Assembly: GCA_963830385.1 (NCBI GenBank)
Contig: CAWHMD010000007.1
Coordinates: 71,270 to 135,269, forward strand
From: Bog-532 sp963830385
GTDB lineage: Bacteria > Actinomycetota > Actinomycetes > Streptosporangiales > Streptosporangiaceae
DNA length: 64,000 bases
Reading direction: 5' to 3'
Of this stretch, positions 44,829 through 54,094 are shown piece by piece; positions within the stretch are counted from its first letter, which is position 1; each line of letters starts with the position of its first letter. The position numbers were made by a program, and so were the translations under genes. Below the pieces are notes generated by a model. That model did not search any database and was not told the DNA's origin. It worked only from the letters and a program-made list of their open reading frames with translations.

Positions 44829-45470
44829 TCAGGCCAGAGAGTAGAGGCTCTTGCCGACCAGCCAGAGGCCGAGTAGCAGGCACAGCACGACGATGACCTG
44901 ATCGCGACGGGTGTCCAGCCAGGTCCGCAACTGCCGCAGCCGCACGCTGGCAGTCGTGGGCGCGAACGTCGCGTACAGCTCGAGGTACAGCAAGCTGGCC
45001 GTGGCCAGCAGGACGAACAGGACCAGGGTCAGGTAGCCGGCCGGCGTGGACAGCTTGGCCTGGGCGATGGTGGCGGCCCCGGCCGCCACCAACACCCAGG
45101 GCTGAAGGAAGGCGGCGAGCCCAGCCGCGGCCCACAGCGACAGCCCATCCAGTCGCGCGAGCCAGGCCGGCGGCTGGCGGGGAGTGCCCAGCTGGCGCCA
45201 CCGGCGTACGCCGTACAGGACCAGCGCTATGCCCAGGACCAGCTTGACGACCAGCACCGCCGTCGACGGCGCGGTAGCCGGCGCCGGTGGCTTTCCCCCA
45301 GTCGACAGCACCACCGCCGCGATCACGACGATCAGGCAGGCCAGCCAGCCGAGGACGAACGCCAGACCCTTCCAGATGCCCTTCTCGGCGCTCAGCAGCA
45401 GGATGAACGTGGTGAGCGGGAAGGGCTCGAGAGTGATCCCGAGGCCGATGAGCAGAAGGTCAACGACCAC
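44829..45470 (-). CDS. GAP-family (Sap-like) membrane protein
   Basis: The 213-residue protein has six hydrophobic helices and the N-terminal signature LLLIGLGITLEPFPLTTFILLLSAEKG of the GAP family (GPL-addressing proteins; the mycobacterial Sap protein helps export sulfolipid-1). A cytoplasmic loop carries RRWRQLGTPRQPPAWLARLD. The mycobacterial link to sulfolipids is interesting because an arylsulfatase starts this operon, but the sequence alone does not show a lipid substrate. Last gene of the sulfatase-DUF2252-GAP operon, 21 bases after DUF2252. Confidence 0.88.
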   Translation of the reverse strand: MVVDLLLIGLGITLEPFPLTTFILLLSAEKGIWKGLAFVLGWLACLIVVIAAVVLSTGGKPPAPATAPSTAVLVVKLVLGIALVLYGVRRWRQLGTPRQPPAWLARLDGLSLWAAAGLAAFLQPWVLVAAGAATIAQAKLSTPAGYLTLVLFVLLATASLLYLELYATFAPTTASVRLRQLRTWLDTRRDQVIVVLCLLLGLWLVGKSLYSLA

Positions 45471-45491
45471 CTTCTCGGCTCCTCAACGAGA

Positions 45492-46949
45492 TCACAACCC
45501 GTGTTCAGCGGTGATCCGCCCCGAGGCCACCGCGTCGACAAGAGCCTGGTGGTCGCGCTCGTTCTGGTCGGCGTAGGCGCCGGCGAACTGCGTAATGGCC
45601 TCATCGAAGGCAGCCGATCCGCCCAGATAAGCGGCGATGGCGATGCGGTCTCCCGACCGGGCGTGGGCCCGCGCCAGGGTCCACCCGCACAACTGGCCGT
45701 ACAGGCGCATGCCGCGCGGCACCATGGCGTCGGGGTCGAGAGAGAATTTCCAGTCCCGCAGCTGGCGCACGTAGAAGTCGCGCTGCTGGGCGTCGAGTCC
45801 GTCGGTCCGCTGCCAGCCCAGGAAGATGTCACTGGTGGCCTGCATCAGCCGCTGGCCCACGACCACCCGCTGGCCCTGGTTGGCGAACCTGCTGGCCCCC
45901 ACGAACCGGCTGAGGACGGACTCGTTTGCCTCCTTGACCTGGAGGAAGAGTGGATCCGCGTGGTCGCGGCCGAGCATCAGCACGATCCAGCACCGGGTCC
46001 CGACGCTGCCGACGCCCACCACCTTACGGGCCAGGTCAGCGAACACGTACTGGTCGAGCAGGTACCGCCGGTTGGTCTCCAGCGTGCGCCGGTACTTGCC
46101 GATGATCTCGTTCAGCCGCGATTCGAGCGCGGTGCGTTCCATCCGGTTCGGCAGCAACTCCTCGATGGGCACCAGGAGCGGCGGGTCCGAGATGATCCGC
46201 GGTTGCCCGTCCACCAGAACGGTCAGCTTGCCCAGCTCTTCCATGCTGTCCCGGGTCCGCGCCTTGCTCAGGCCCTTGCCCACGGCCTTGCGCTGCCGGT
46301 CTTTCAGCTGGGATCGGAGCTGATCGGTGAGGTTGTCCGCGTCCGCGCGCATGTACCAGACCTCGAGGTTCGTCATCCCGGCGAAGGTACGCATCGCCTG
46401 CCGGTAGCTCGCCACGCTGTCCGTGACGATCTTGCGGCGTTCCTTGCCGGTGAACCCGTTCGAGCGCGCCGCAACCTCCAGGCTGGCGGCTAGCCGCTTG
46501 ACGTCCCACTCCCAGGGACCTGGCAACGTCTCGTCGAAGTCGTTGACGTCGAAGACGAGCCTGCGCTCGGCCGACCCGAACAGGCCGAAGTTCGACAGGT
46601 GCGCGTCACCGCAGGCCTGTACGGCCAGCCCGGATACCGGGGTGGTAGCCAGGTCGCTGGCCATCGGCAGGGCCGCGCCGCGGTAGTAGGTGAACGGGGA
46701 GACCATCATCCGGCCCCAGCGGACGGGCATCAGCTCCGGCACCCGCGTCGCCGCCTGTTCCGCCAGCAGGGCGATCGGGTCCGGCCGGCCGGAGCCGGGA
46801 TCGAAGATCGCGTGGGCTTCCCTCGGCACCATCGCTCGCGCCTCCGCGCCCCGGGCCCTGCGTTCAGCGGGGGTCAGGTGCCCGAGTGCGGTATCGAGCT
46901 GGTACCGCATCGGCGTGCGTGGGGGAGCCTCGGCCTTCAGCGCACTCAT
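45492..46949 (-). CDS. DUF2252 protein (kinase-like fold)
   Basis: The 485-residue soluble protein has the DUF2252 signatures PFTYYRGAALPMASDLA, QACGDAHLSNFGLFGSAERRLVFDVNDFDETLPGPWEWDVKRLAAS (by ends) and RDFYVRQLRDWK. HLSN and DFDE sit where the catalytic loop and metal-binding DFG-like Asp of protein-kinase-like/aminoglycoside-phosphotransferase folds occur. Phosphotransfer is therefore plausible but unproven. The start at 46949 lies 8 bases after the sulfatase stop, giving an operon. Confidence 0.92.
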   Translation of the reverse strand: MSALKAEAPPRTPMRYQLDTALGHLTPAERRARGAEARAMVPREAHAIFDPGSGRPDPIALLAEQAATRVPELMPVRWGRMMVSPFTYYRGAALPMASDLATTPVSGLAVQACGDAHLSNFGLFGSAERRLVFDVNDFDETLPGPWEWDVKRLAASLEVAARSNGFTGKERRKIVTDSVASYRQAMRTFAGMTNLEVWYMRADADNLTDQLRSQLKDRQRKAVGKGLSKARTRDSMEELGKLTVLVDGQPRIISDPPLLVPIEELLPNRMERTALESRLNEIIGKYRRTLETNRRYLLDQYVFADLARKVVGVGSVGTRCWIVLMLGRDHADPLFLQVKEANESVLSRFVGASRFANQGQRVVVGQRLMQATSDIFLGWQRTDGLDAQQRDFYVRQLRDWKFSLDPDAMVPRGMRLYGQLCGWTLARAHARSGDRIAIAAYLGGSAAFDEAITQFAGAYADQNERDHQALVDAVASGRITAEHGL

Positions 46950-46957
46950 GTCTACCT

Positions 46958-49327
46958 CTATTCCCGCGCGAGCATGGCCTGGGCCTCGCGTTCGAGGTCG
47001 ATGTATGGGTCGCCGCTGACATCGACGGCGACGCGCTTGATCGTGCCGCCGGTGAAGGCGTACGGGTGCTCGCCGGGATAGTCACCGGTCACCGGCTCGC
47101 CGCTGTCCCGGCCGACGCACAGGCCCTCGCCGGCCAGGCTGAACAGCCCGGGCTGCGTCTTGATCCGCCCTTCGCCGACCTTCTTGTCCCCGTAGTACAG
47201 GGACAGGATGCCGGTGGAGACGCCGGGGGGATCCTCACCGTCCTTGTCGAACGAGGCCGACAGGATCAGATCCGTTCCGGCCGTGACCTCCTGGGTGGCG
47301 TCGATCTTCTGCTCCATGACGCCGACGAAGTTGTTGACGTAGTGCAGCCGGTTGTCCTTGATGTAGAGGGCGTGGCCGCCAAACCGTGCTCCGTGCGCGA
47401 ACAGGACGCCCTGAACGCCCGAGTCGGGGATGTCGACCAGTGCCCCGATGGTGAACGACCGGTTGCGCAGGTTCACCGCCTGCTGCTCGGGCACCTCCGC
47501 GGTGTTCGGGAAGTAGACGTACCGGTCGCGCACGGCGGCCAGCTGCGGGCGCGGGGTGACGACGATTTCCAGCGCGGACCGGTCATCGAGCGGGAACGCC
47601 CCGTTCGCCCCCGCTTCGGCGAACCACAAGTTGACCATCTCGCGGAGCTTGTCGGGGTGATCGGCGGCCAGGTCGTGCAGCTCGGCGCGGTCGGTGTCGA
47701 CGTGGTACAGCTCCCAGGTGTCGTCGTTGAAGTGGCTCCAGCCGCTGAGCGTGGGGTGGGTGGTGACGGCCTTCCAGCCGTCGTGCCAGATCCCGCGCGA
47801 GCCGAGCATCGAGTAGAACTGGGTCGTGCGCGCCGAGGGCGCCGATTCCATCTCGACGCTGTAGCGCATGCTCACCCCGTCGAAGGGGCTCTGCACGTGG
47901 CCCTTGATCGTCGCCGGACTCTGCACCCCGAGTGTTTCCAGGATGGTCGGCACGATGTCGATGGCGTGGTGGTACTGGTGGCGGATCTCGCCCCGGCCGG
48001 CCGTGTCGCTGGCCGAGGCTGAGGGCCAGGAGATGATGCACGGGTCGGCGGTGCCGCCGTTGAACTCGTACCGCTTCCACATCTTGAACGGCGTGTTGAA
48101 CGCCATGGCCCAGCCGTTCGGGTAGTGGTTGTAAGTCTTCGGGCCGCCGAGCTCGTCCAGCATGGCCAGGTTCGACGCCATGTCGTCGGGGATGCCGTTG
48201 AAGAACTTGTTCTCGTTCACCGACCCGTTCGGGCCGCCCTCGCCGCTGGCGCCGTTGTCCGACACGACAATGATCATCGTGTTCTCGCGCTGCCCGCTTT
48301 CCTCCAGGTAGTCCAGGAGCCGGCCGATGTGGTGGTCGGCGTGGGCCAGGAACCCGGCGTACACCTCGGCCATCCGGCAGAACAGCCGCTTCTCGTCGGC
48401 GGTCAGCGAGTCCCACGGCCGGGTGACGTCCAGCGGCGGGAACGGCTGGCCGTCCGGGCCCTGCCGGGTCTCCGAGGTGCCGATCGGGTTGATCGGCGGC
48501 AGCTCGGTGCCGTCCGGGACGATGCCAATTTCCTTCTGCCGGGCCAGAGTCTGTTCCCGCATCGCCTCGTAACCCATGTCGAAGCGGCCCTTGAACTTAT
48601 CGGCCCACTCCTTCGACACGTGGTGCGGCGCGTGCGCGGCGCCCGGCGCGTAGTAGAGGAAGAACGGCTTGTCCGGTGCGAGCACCTTGGCGTCGGTGAT
48701 GAACTCGATCGCCTTGTCGGTCAGATCCTCGGTCAGGTGGTAGCCCTCTTCCGGGGATTTAGGCGGGTCCACCGGATGGTTGTCGTAGACCAGGTCCGGA
48801 TACCACTGGTTGGTCTCCGCGCCCAGGAACCCGTACCAGCGCTCGAAGCCGCGGCCGGACGGCCAGTTCCGCCGGGTCGACGCGACGTTCATCTCCACCG
48901 TCGGGCACAGGTGCCACTTGCCCACCATGTAGGTGTTCCAGCCCAGCTCGCCCAGGATTTCCGGCAGCATGCCGTTCTCTGGCGGGATCGTCCCGCTCGC
49001 ATTCGGGAACCCGACGGCAGCTTCGGTGATGCAGGCCATTGAGTTACGCGTGTGGTTACGGCCGGTCAAAAGGCAGGACCGGGTCGGCGAGCACAGCGCC
49101 GTAGTGTGCCACTGTGTGTAGCGGACCCCGTCCGCGGCGATCCGGTCGATGTTCGGGGTATCGATCGGGCCGCCGTAGCTGTTCATGGCCGAGAAGCCCA
49201 CGTCATCAAGCACGATGTACACCACGTTCGGCGCCCCGTCCGGGGCTTTCGGTGGCTCGAACGGCGCCCAGTCCGGAACCGAATCGCGGATATCGATGTT
49301 GATCCTGCCCTTGAACGGCTCGCTCAT
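46958..49327 (-). CDS. Type I arylsulfatase, intact
   Basis: The 789-residue enzyme has formylglycine motif CSPTR with Cys79 (TTALCSPTRSCLLTGRNH), metal-binding Asp residues in YIVLDDVGFS, MVGKWHLCPT, VVSDNGASGEGG and a C-terminal jelly-roll-like domain (about residues 560-789). No N-terminal signal peptide is visible, so it may be cytoplasmic or exported by other means. Maturation needs a formylglycine-generating enzyme, not visible here. It closely resembles the decayed copy at 21705-23897. It is the first gene of the operon with DUF2252 and GAP, with a perfect dyad ~84 bases upstream. The substrate is unknown. Confidence 0.93.
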   Translation of the reverse strand: MSEPFKGRINIDIRDSVPDWAPFEPPKAPDGAPNVVYIVLDDVGFSAMNSYGGPIDTPNIDRIAADGVRYTQWHTTALCSPTRSCLLTGRNHTRNSMACITEAAVGFPNASGTIPPENGMLPEILGELGWNTYMVGKWHLCPTVEMNVASTRRNWPSGRGFERWYGFLGAETNQWYPDLVYDNHPVDPPKSPEEGYHLTEDLTDKAIEFITDAKVLAPDKPFFLYYAPGAAHAPHHVSKEWADKFKGRFDMGYEAMREQTLARQKEIGIVPDGTELPPINPIGTSETRQGPDGQPFPPLDVTRPWDSLTADEKRLFCRMAEVYAGFLAHADHHIGRLLDYLEESGQRENTMIIVVSDNGASGEGGPNGSVNENKFFNGIPDDMASNLAMLDELGGPKTYNHYPNGWAMAFNTPFKMWKRYEFNGGTADPCIISWPSASASDTAGRGEIRHQYHHAIDIVPTILETLGVQSPATIKGHVQSPFDGVSMRYSVEMESAPSARTTQFYSMLGSRGIWHDGWKAVTTHPTLSGWSHFNDDTWELYHVDTDRAELHDLAADHPDKLREMVNLWFAEAGANGAFPLDDRSALEIVVTPRPQLAAVRDRYVYFPNTAEVPEQQAVNLRNRSFTIGALVDIPDSGVQGVLFAHGARFGGHALYIKDNRLHYVNNFVGVMEQKIDATQEVTAGTDLILSASFDKDGEDPPGVSTGILSLYYGDKKVGEGRIKTQPGLFSLAGEGLCVGRDSGEPVTGDYPGEHPYAFTGGTIKRVAVDVSGDPYIDLEREAQAMLARE

Positions 49328-49402
49328 CTAACGGCTCCTCGCGCCCGGGGGGCACATTTGGGATCCACCCGATCAGGCTGGCAGCGCACCCCGCCGCAGG
49401 CA

Positions 49403-49419
49403 TCACCCCGGCCGGGTGA
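49403..49419. promoter_or_regulatory. Shared dyad site, copy 9 (upstream of sulfatase operon), perfect
   Basis: TCACCC-CGGCC-GGGTGA, a perfect 6-5-6 palindrome centred ~84 bases before the sulfatase start. It overlaps the stop codon and last codons of the NADH dehydrogenase gene. Confidence 0.7.
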
Positions 49420-50833
49420 CCTCCGGGATCGCGGCGGCGGCTCCGCCCGGCGCCGGGTCTGGCGCTATGGCGGGCGGCTCACCGCCAACGGGACCCAGGG
49501 GCTGGGTGTAGACGTCGTGCATCGTCGCGACCTGCTGGGTGGTGAACGTCCGCTCGCGCCGGACGTCGCGGGTGAAGGCCAGCCACCAGGTGAGGATGGC
49601 GCCGAGTCGGTTGCGGTAGCCGGTCAGGAACATGATGTGGATGAACAGCCAGATCCACCAGCCCACGAAGCCGCCGACCTTCAGCGGGCCGGCCGAGACG
49701 ACGGCCTTGCCGCGGGAGATGTAGGCCGCCGACCCGAGGTCGTGGTAGCGGAACGGCTTCTCTTCCAGGTTTCCCGAGGCCCGGCGCCGGATCCGGTGCC
49801 CGGCGTAGAGCCCGGTCTGCATGGCCACCTCGGCCACCCCGGGCAGCTTGTCCAGGCTCATCATGTCGCCGAGGACGGAGATCTCCGGATGGTCGGCGAT
49901 GGTGCAGTTCTTCTCGACCACGATGCGCCCGGCCCGGTCCTGCTCGGCGCCGGTGGCGGTGGCGAGGGCCTTGGCCATGGGCGGGGCCTCGACCCCGGCG
50001 GTCCACAGTACGGTGGCGGCGTCGTAGCGCGTCTCCTGACCGTCGTGGTCGCGGACGAGCACATATCCCTCGTCGACGTGGGTGACGATCGAGCCCATGT
50101 GCCGCTCGACCCCGAGCTTGTCGAGCGTGTCGGCGGCCTTCTGCGACAGTTTCGGGCCGAACATGGCCAGCGGGGCGCTGCCGCCGTCGAACAGCAGGAC
50201 CCGGGCATCCTCTGGCCGGATGTTCCGGAACTCGGCCCGCAGGGTCTTGGTCGCGACCTCCCGGATCTGCCCCGCCAGTTCCACGCCGGTCGGGCCGGCC
50301 CCGACCAGAACGAAGGTCAGGTAGGAACGGCGTTCTTCCGGATCGGTGGCGGTGTTCGCCATCTCGAACGCGCCGTACACCCGGCGCCGGATCGCGAGCG
50401 CATCGGAGATCGTCTTCATGCCCGGTGCCCAGCGGGCGAACTCGGGATGTCCGAAGTACGACTGCCGGACTCCGCCGGCCACGATGAGATCGTCGTAGCC
50501 GAACTCCATGACCTCGCCGCCGACTCGCCGGGCCAGGACGCGCCGGCCTTCGACGTCAAAGTCGAACACCTCGCCCAGGACGACGTCGACGTTCTTGTGT
50601 TTCTTCAGCAGATCGCGCAGTGGTGCGGCGATCTTCCCCTCGGACAGGATGCCGGTCGAGCACTGGTAGAGCAGCGGCGCGAACAGGTGATGGCCGGCCC
50701 GGTCGATCAGCGTCACCGAGGCGCTGCCGCGGAGCGCACGGACCGCGAACAGGCCCGCGAAGCCACCACCCACGATCACCACGCGACGCTGCCCGTTTTC
50801 CTCAGTCATGGCATGCTCCCGTTCCTCGCTCAT
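49403..50833 (-). CDS. ndh: Type II NADH dehydrogenase (NDH-2)
   Basis: The 476-residue FAD protein has Rossmann motif VVIVGGGFAGLFAVRAL (FAD), a second one in FVLVGAGPTGVELAGQI (NADH), SVLGDMMSL as the third FAD segment and the C-terminal GFVGWWIWLFIHIMFLTGYRNR anchor region typical of actinobacterial NDH-2. It transfers electrons from NADH to menaquinone without pumping protons. ATG 50833 overlaps the stop of the G6PD-like gene (ATGA), so the two are co-translated; an internal ATG eight codons later is a possible alternative. Its 3' end contains a dyad copy. Confidence 0.92.
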   Translation of the reverse strand: MSEEREHAMTEENGQRRVVIVGGGFAGLFAVRALRGSASVTLIDRAGHHLFAPLLYQCSTGILSEGKIAAPLRDLLKKHKNVDVVLGEVFDFDVEGRRVLARRVGGEVMEFGYDDLIVAGGVRQSYFGHPEFARWAPGMKTISDALAIRRRVYGAFEMANTATDPEERRSYLTFVLVGAGPTGVELAGQIREVATKTLRAEFRNIRPEDARVLLFDGGSAPLAMFGPKLSQKAADTLDKLGVERHMGSIVTHVDEGYVLVRDHDGQETRYDAATVLWTAGVEAPPMAKALATATGAEQDRAGRIVVEKNCTIADHPEISVLGDMMSLDKLPGVAEVAMQTGLYAGHRIRRRASGNLEEKPFRYHDLGSAAYISRGKAVVSAGPLKVGGFVGWWIWLFIHIMFLTGYRNRLGAILTWWLAFTRDVRRERTFTTQQVATMHDVYTQPLGPVGGEPPAIAPDPAPGGAAAAIPEVTRPG

Positions 50834-52206
50834 CCGGCCGGGTCGTGCCAGGTATCCCGCTCGGGCAGCAGCCGGTCGGCTTCCTCCGGGCCCCAGCTGC
50901 CCCTGGCGTAGGGATGTACGGGGGTCACGTCACCGAGCACCGGGTCAACCACCTCCCAGGCCGCCTCCACGGTGTCCTGGCGGGCGAACAGCCAGCGGTC
51001 CCCGTCCAGGGCCGCGCCGATGAGCCGGTCGTAGGGGCGCATGTCCGAACCCGGCTGGCCCGCGAACGCCAGGTCCTCCAGCTGCGGCTCCATCCCGGCC
51101 CCGGGCTTCTTGCCCGCCAGCGTGAGGCCCACCGCGGTCTCCGGCCAGATCCGGAACCGCAGCGAGTCGCGCACGGCGAACGGTTCGATCCCGAACACGT
51201 CGTGTGGCGGCCGCTTGAAGCGGATGTCGATCTCGGTGGCGGTGACCGGCATGGTCTTGGCCGCGCGGATCAGGATCGGCACGCCCTCCCAGCGCCAGGT
51301 GTCCGCGGCGAGCCGGACCGCGACGTAGGTCTCGGTCGTCGATTTCGGATCGACCCCGTCCACCTCGAGGTAGCCCTCGTACTGGCCCTTCACCACGTCC
51401 TCGGGGGTCAGCGGCCGCAGCGCGGAGATCACCTGCGACTTGGCTTCCCGCCAGTCGGCCAGGCCGGCCTTGCCCGGTGGTTCGGCCAGCACGGTGGCCA
51501 GCACCTGGAGCATGTGGTTCTGGACGACGTCGCGGATCGCACCCGTCCGGTCATAGAACCGGCCGCGGTCGGCCACGTCGAACGCTTCGGCCATCGTGAT
51601 CTGGATGCTCTCCACGTAGTCCCGGTTGAGCAGCGGCTCAATGATCGAGTTCGCGAACCGGACGAACAGCACGTTCTCCACCGGGTCGAAGGCCAGCCAG
51701 TCATCGACCCGGAAGATCGCCTCTTCCGGGAAGTACTGGTGCATCGTGTCGTTGAGCTGGCGCGAACTGGTCAGGTCGGTGCCGAACGGCTTTTCCACCA
51801 TCACCCGCGCGTTCTTGGCGCGGTCGGCCCCGGCGATCCCCTGCGCGATCCGCCCGAACAGCGGCGGCGGCACCTCCAGGTAGAACAAGACCCGGGTGCC
51901 CGCGCCGATAGCGTCCGACATTTCCTTGTAGGTCGCATCGGAATCGAGGTCCCCGTCGACGTAGCGCAGCAGCCCGAGCATCTTCCGCGCCGCGTCGCTG
52001 TCCGGGTCCATGCTGTTCAGCCGCAGTGACGCCACCGCGTAGTCCCGGAACTGCTCCAGCCCCCAGCCGCTCTTCGCCACCCCGATGACCGGCACGTTGA
52101 GTACCCCGCGCTCGACCAGGCCCACCAGCGCCGGGAAGGTCTCGATCTTGGCCAGGTCGCCGGTCGCGCCGAAGATCACCAGCGCGTCTACCTCGTTGGT
52201 CGCCAT
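50830..52206 (-). CDS. Glucose-6-phosphate-dehydrogenase-like protein with altered phosphate-binding residues
   Basis: The 458-residue protein follows the G6PD fold from VIFGATGDLAKIETFPAL to RPYDRLIGAALDGDRWLFARQDTVEAAW and YARGSWGPEEADRLLPE. It is nearest in pattern to the mycobacterial Zwf1 type. EKPFG (Lys139) and the base His231 (VVQNHMLQV) are kept. The substrate motif RxDHYLGKE is RVDDWLAFD (residues 166-174), so His178 and Lys182 of the Leuconostoc enzyme are Asp169 and Phe173. Lys21 of that enzyme is Glu22 here. These residues contact the sugar phosphate, so the true substrate may be different. ATG 52206 follows AGAGGAG. First gene of an operon with NDH-2; dyad upstream. Confidence 0.85.
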   Translation of the reverse strand: MATNEVDALVIFGATGDLAKIETFPALVGLVERGVLNVPVIGVAKSGWGLEQFRDYAVASLRLNSMDPDSDAARKMLGLLRYVDGDLDSDATYKEMSDAIGAGTRVLFYLEVPPPLFGRIAQGIAGADRAKNARVMVEKPFGTDLTSSRQLNDTMHQYFPEEAIFRVDDWLAFDPVENVLFVRFANSIIEPLLNRDYVESIQITMAEAFDVADRGRFYDRTGAIRDVVQNHMLQVLATVLAEPPGKAGLADWREAKSQVISALRPLTPEDVVKGQYEGYLEVDGVDPKSTTETYVAVRLAADTWRWEGVPILIRAAKTMPVTATEIDIRFKRPPHDVFGIEPFAVRDSLRFRIWPETAVGLTLAGKKPGAGMEPQLEDLAFAGQPGSDMRPYDRLIGAALDGDRWLFARQDTVEAAWEVVDPVLGDVTPVHPYARGSWGPEEADRLLPERDTWHDPAG

Positions 52207-52290
52207 ATCAGCTCCTCTGCTGGCCTCGCCAGCCACTGCCTTCATCACAGGCCTTTGCCTCATCAGATCGCGGCCATGGCGAGGCTCACA

Positions 52291-52307
52291 TCACACCGGG
52301 TGGGTGA
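52291..52307. promoter_or_regulatory. Shared dyad site, copy 10 (upstream of G6PD-like/NDH-2 operon)
   Basis: TCACAC-CGGGT-GGGTGA, 6-5-6 with one mismatch, centred ~93 bases before the G6PD-like start and 15 bases after the cydC stop. Confidence 0.65.
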
Positions 52308-52321
52308 GGCCAGCGGCCCCG

Positions 52322-54094
52322 TCAGGTACCTGGCCCGGTCCGGCTGGGCCACAGCGACGGCGCGTCCTGGAGCTGCCGGTAGCGGCCGCCGGCCTGCATC
52401 AGCTCCGCATGGGTGCCGCGCTCGGTGACCTTGCCCTCGTCGAGCAGGACGATCTCGTCGACCTGCTCGAGCCCCTCCAGCTCATGGGTGATAAGCAGGG
52501 TGGCGCGGCCCTCGGTGAGCAGCAGCAGGTCGGCGGTGAGGGCCTGGCGCGCTTCGGGGTCCAGGTGGGCGGTGGGTTCGTCGAGGATCAGCACGGCCGG
52601 GTCGGCCAGCAGGGCCCGGGCCAGGGCCAGGCGCTGCCGTTCTCCGCCGGACATGGCGGCCCCGTGTGCGCCGACCGGGGTATCCCAGCCCTGCGGCAGG
52701 GACTCGATCCAGGACAGCAGCCGGGCCCGCGCCGCCGCGGCCGTCAGCTCATCGTCACTGGCCCCCGCGCGGCCCAGGCGCACGTTGTCACGAACGGTCG
52801 CGTCGAAGATGTGCGGGTCCTGGGGACAGCCGCCGATCACCTTCCGCACCTCATCGGCGGCGTAGCTGGCCAGGTCGGCGCCGTTCAGCGTGACAGTGCC
52901 CCCGGCCGGCTCACGGAAACGCAGCAGGACCGCGGCCGCGGTGGACTTTCCGGCGCCGCTGGGACCGATGAGCGCGACCCGCCGTCCCGCGGACAGGTCG
53001 AGGTCGAGCCCGTCCAGCGCGAGCGGCCCGTCCGGCTCGTAGCGGACCTGGACTCCTGACATCCGCACCGACACGGGCCCGTCCAGGGGCCGGGGCGCAG
53101 GTGGATCGGTGACCGGGTCCGGCGTGTCGAGGATTGTGCCGACGCGGCGGGCCGAGGCGCGCGCGGCGCCGAGCTGCAGCGCGGCCGCCGGCATGACGGC
53201 CACCGCCTCGAAGGCGGCCAGCGCCGTCAGCGTGAGCACGGCCAGGGGCACCCGGGTCAGCGTGCCGTGCCCGACCGCCGCTACCCCGAGGACGAGGACA
53301 GCCCACACGGTGAGCCCGGTGAGCCCGGTGACCAGCCCGGTGCCCAGGCCCGTTGCGGCTGCCGACCGCCTGGCCAGCACGGTCAGCTTGGTGTCGGCCG
53401 TGGTGGCGGCGGCCAGTGCGGTGTCCTGGGCGCCGAACGCGTGCAACTCGGCCGCGCCCGCCAGCAGGTCGGTGACTGTCGCGCTGAGCTCGCCGCGGGC
53501 CGGGGCGGTGACCCGGGCCGCCCGCCGGGAGGCGGCGACGGCCAGCGCGGGCGCTGCGGCACCGGCGGCCAGCAGCCCGAGGGCGAGCAGGCCGCCGGCC
53601 GGTATGAGGATCAGCAGGCACACCGTCACGGCGCCCGCGCCGACCAGCAGCGCGGCCAGCGGCGGCCCGATGCCGCGGATGAAGAGGTCCTGGGTGGCGT
53701 CCACGTCGCTGATCAGCGCGGCCAGCAGATCACCGGACCGGAAGGCGGCCAGCCCGGCGGGCGCGAGCCGTTCCAGCCGCCGGTAGATGGCCACCCGGAT
53801 GTCGGTAAGCACCCGGAACGCGACGTCGTGTGAGGTCAGGCGCTCCAGATAGCGGGACACGCCGCGGCCCACGCTGAACGCACGGACCGCGACGACCGCA
53901 ACCGATATGGCCAGGATGCTGGGGTGCTCCGACGCACGGGCCAGCATGAATCCGGAGGTGGCCAGCAAGGCCACCCCGAAACCGGTGGCGGCCGCGCCCG
54001 CCAGGACGCAGAACGCCAGCCGTCCCCGCAGCGGCCGGGCCAGCCAGAGCAGCCGCAGCAGCGGCCGCCGTCCGGCCACGACCTCATTCGTCAT
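52322..54094 (-). CDS. cydC: CydC-type ABC exporter subunit
   Basis: The 590-residue half-transporter has six membrane helices (LLRLLWLARPLRGRLAFCVLAG onward) and a C-terminal nucleotide-binding domain with Walker A IGPSGAGKSTAAAVLL (~residue 380), signature MSGGERQRLALARALLADPAVLILDEPTAHLDPEAR (by ends) and the switch His in LLITHELEGL. CydDC heterodimers support assembly of cytochrome bd oxidase by exporting reductant or handling haem. ATG 54094 overlaps the cydD stop (ATGA). The frame upstream of it is only cydD shadow. Confidence 0.93.
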   Translation of the reverse strand: MTNEVVAGRRPLLRLLWLARPLRGRLAFCVLAGAAATGFGVALLATSGFMLARASEHPSILAISVAVVAVRAFSVGRGVSRYLERLTSHDVAFRVLTDIRVAIYRRLERLAPAGLAAFRSGDLLAALISDVDATQDLFIRGIGPPLAALLVGAGAVTVCLLILIPAGGLLALGLLAAGAAAPALAVAASRRAARVTAPARGELSATVTDLLAGAAELHAFGAQDTALAAATTADTKLTVLARRSAAATGLGTGLVTGLTGLTVWAVLVLGVAAVGHGTLTRVPLAVLTLTALAAFEAVAVMPAAALQLGAARASARRVGTILDTPDPVTDPPAPRPLDGPVSVRMSGVQVRYEPDGPLALDGLDLDLSAGRRVALIGPSGAGKSTAAAVLLRFREPAGGTVTLNGADLASYAADEVRKVIGGCPQDPHIFDATVRDNVRLGRAGASDDELTAAAARARLLSWIESLPQGWDTPVGAHGAAMSGGERQRLALARALLADPAVLILDEPTAHLDPEARQALTADLLLLTEGRATLLITHELEGLEQVDEIVLLDEGKVTERGTHAELMQAGGRYRQLQDAPSLWPSRTGPGT

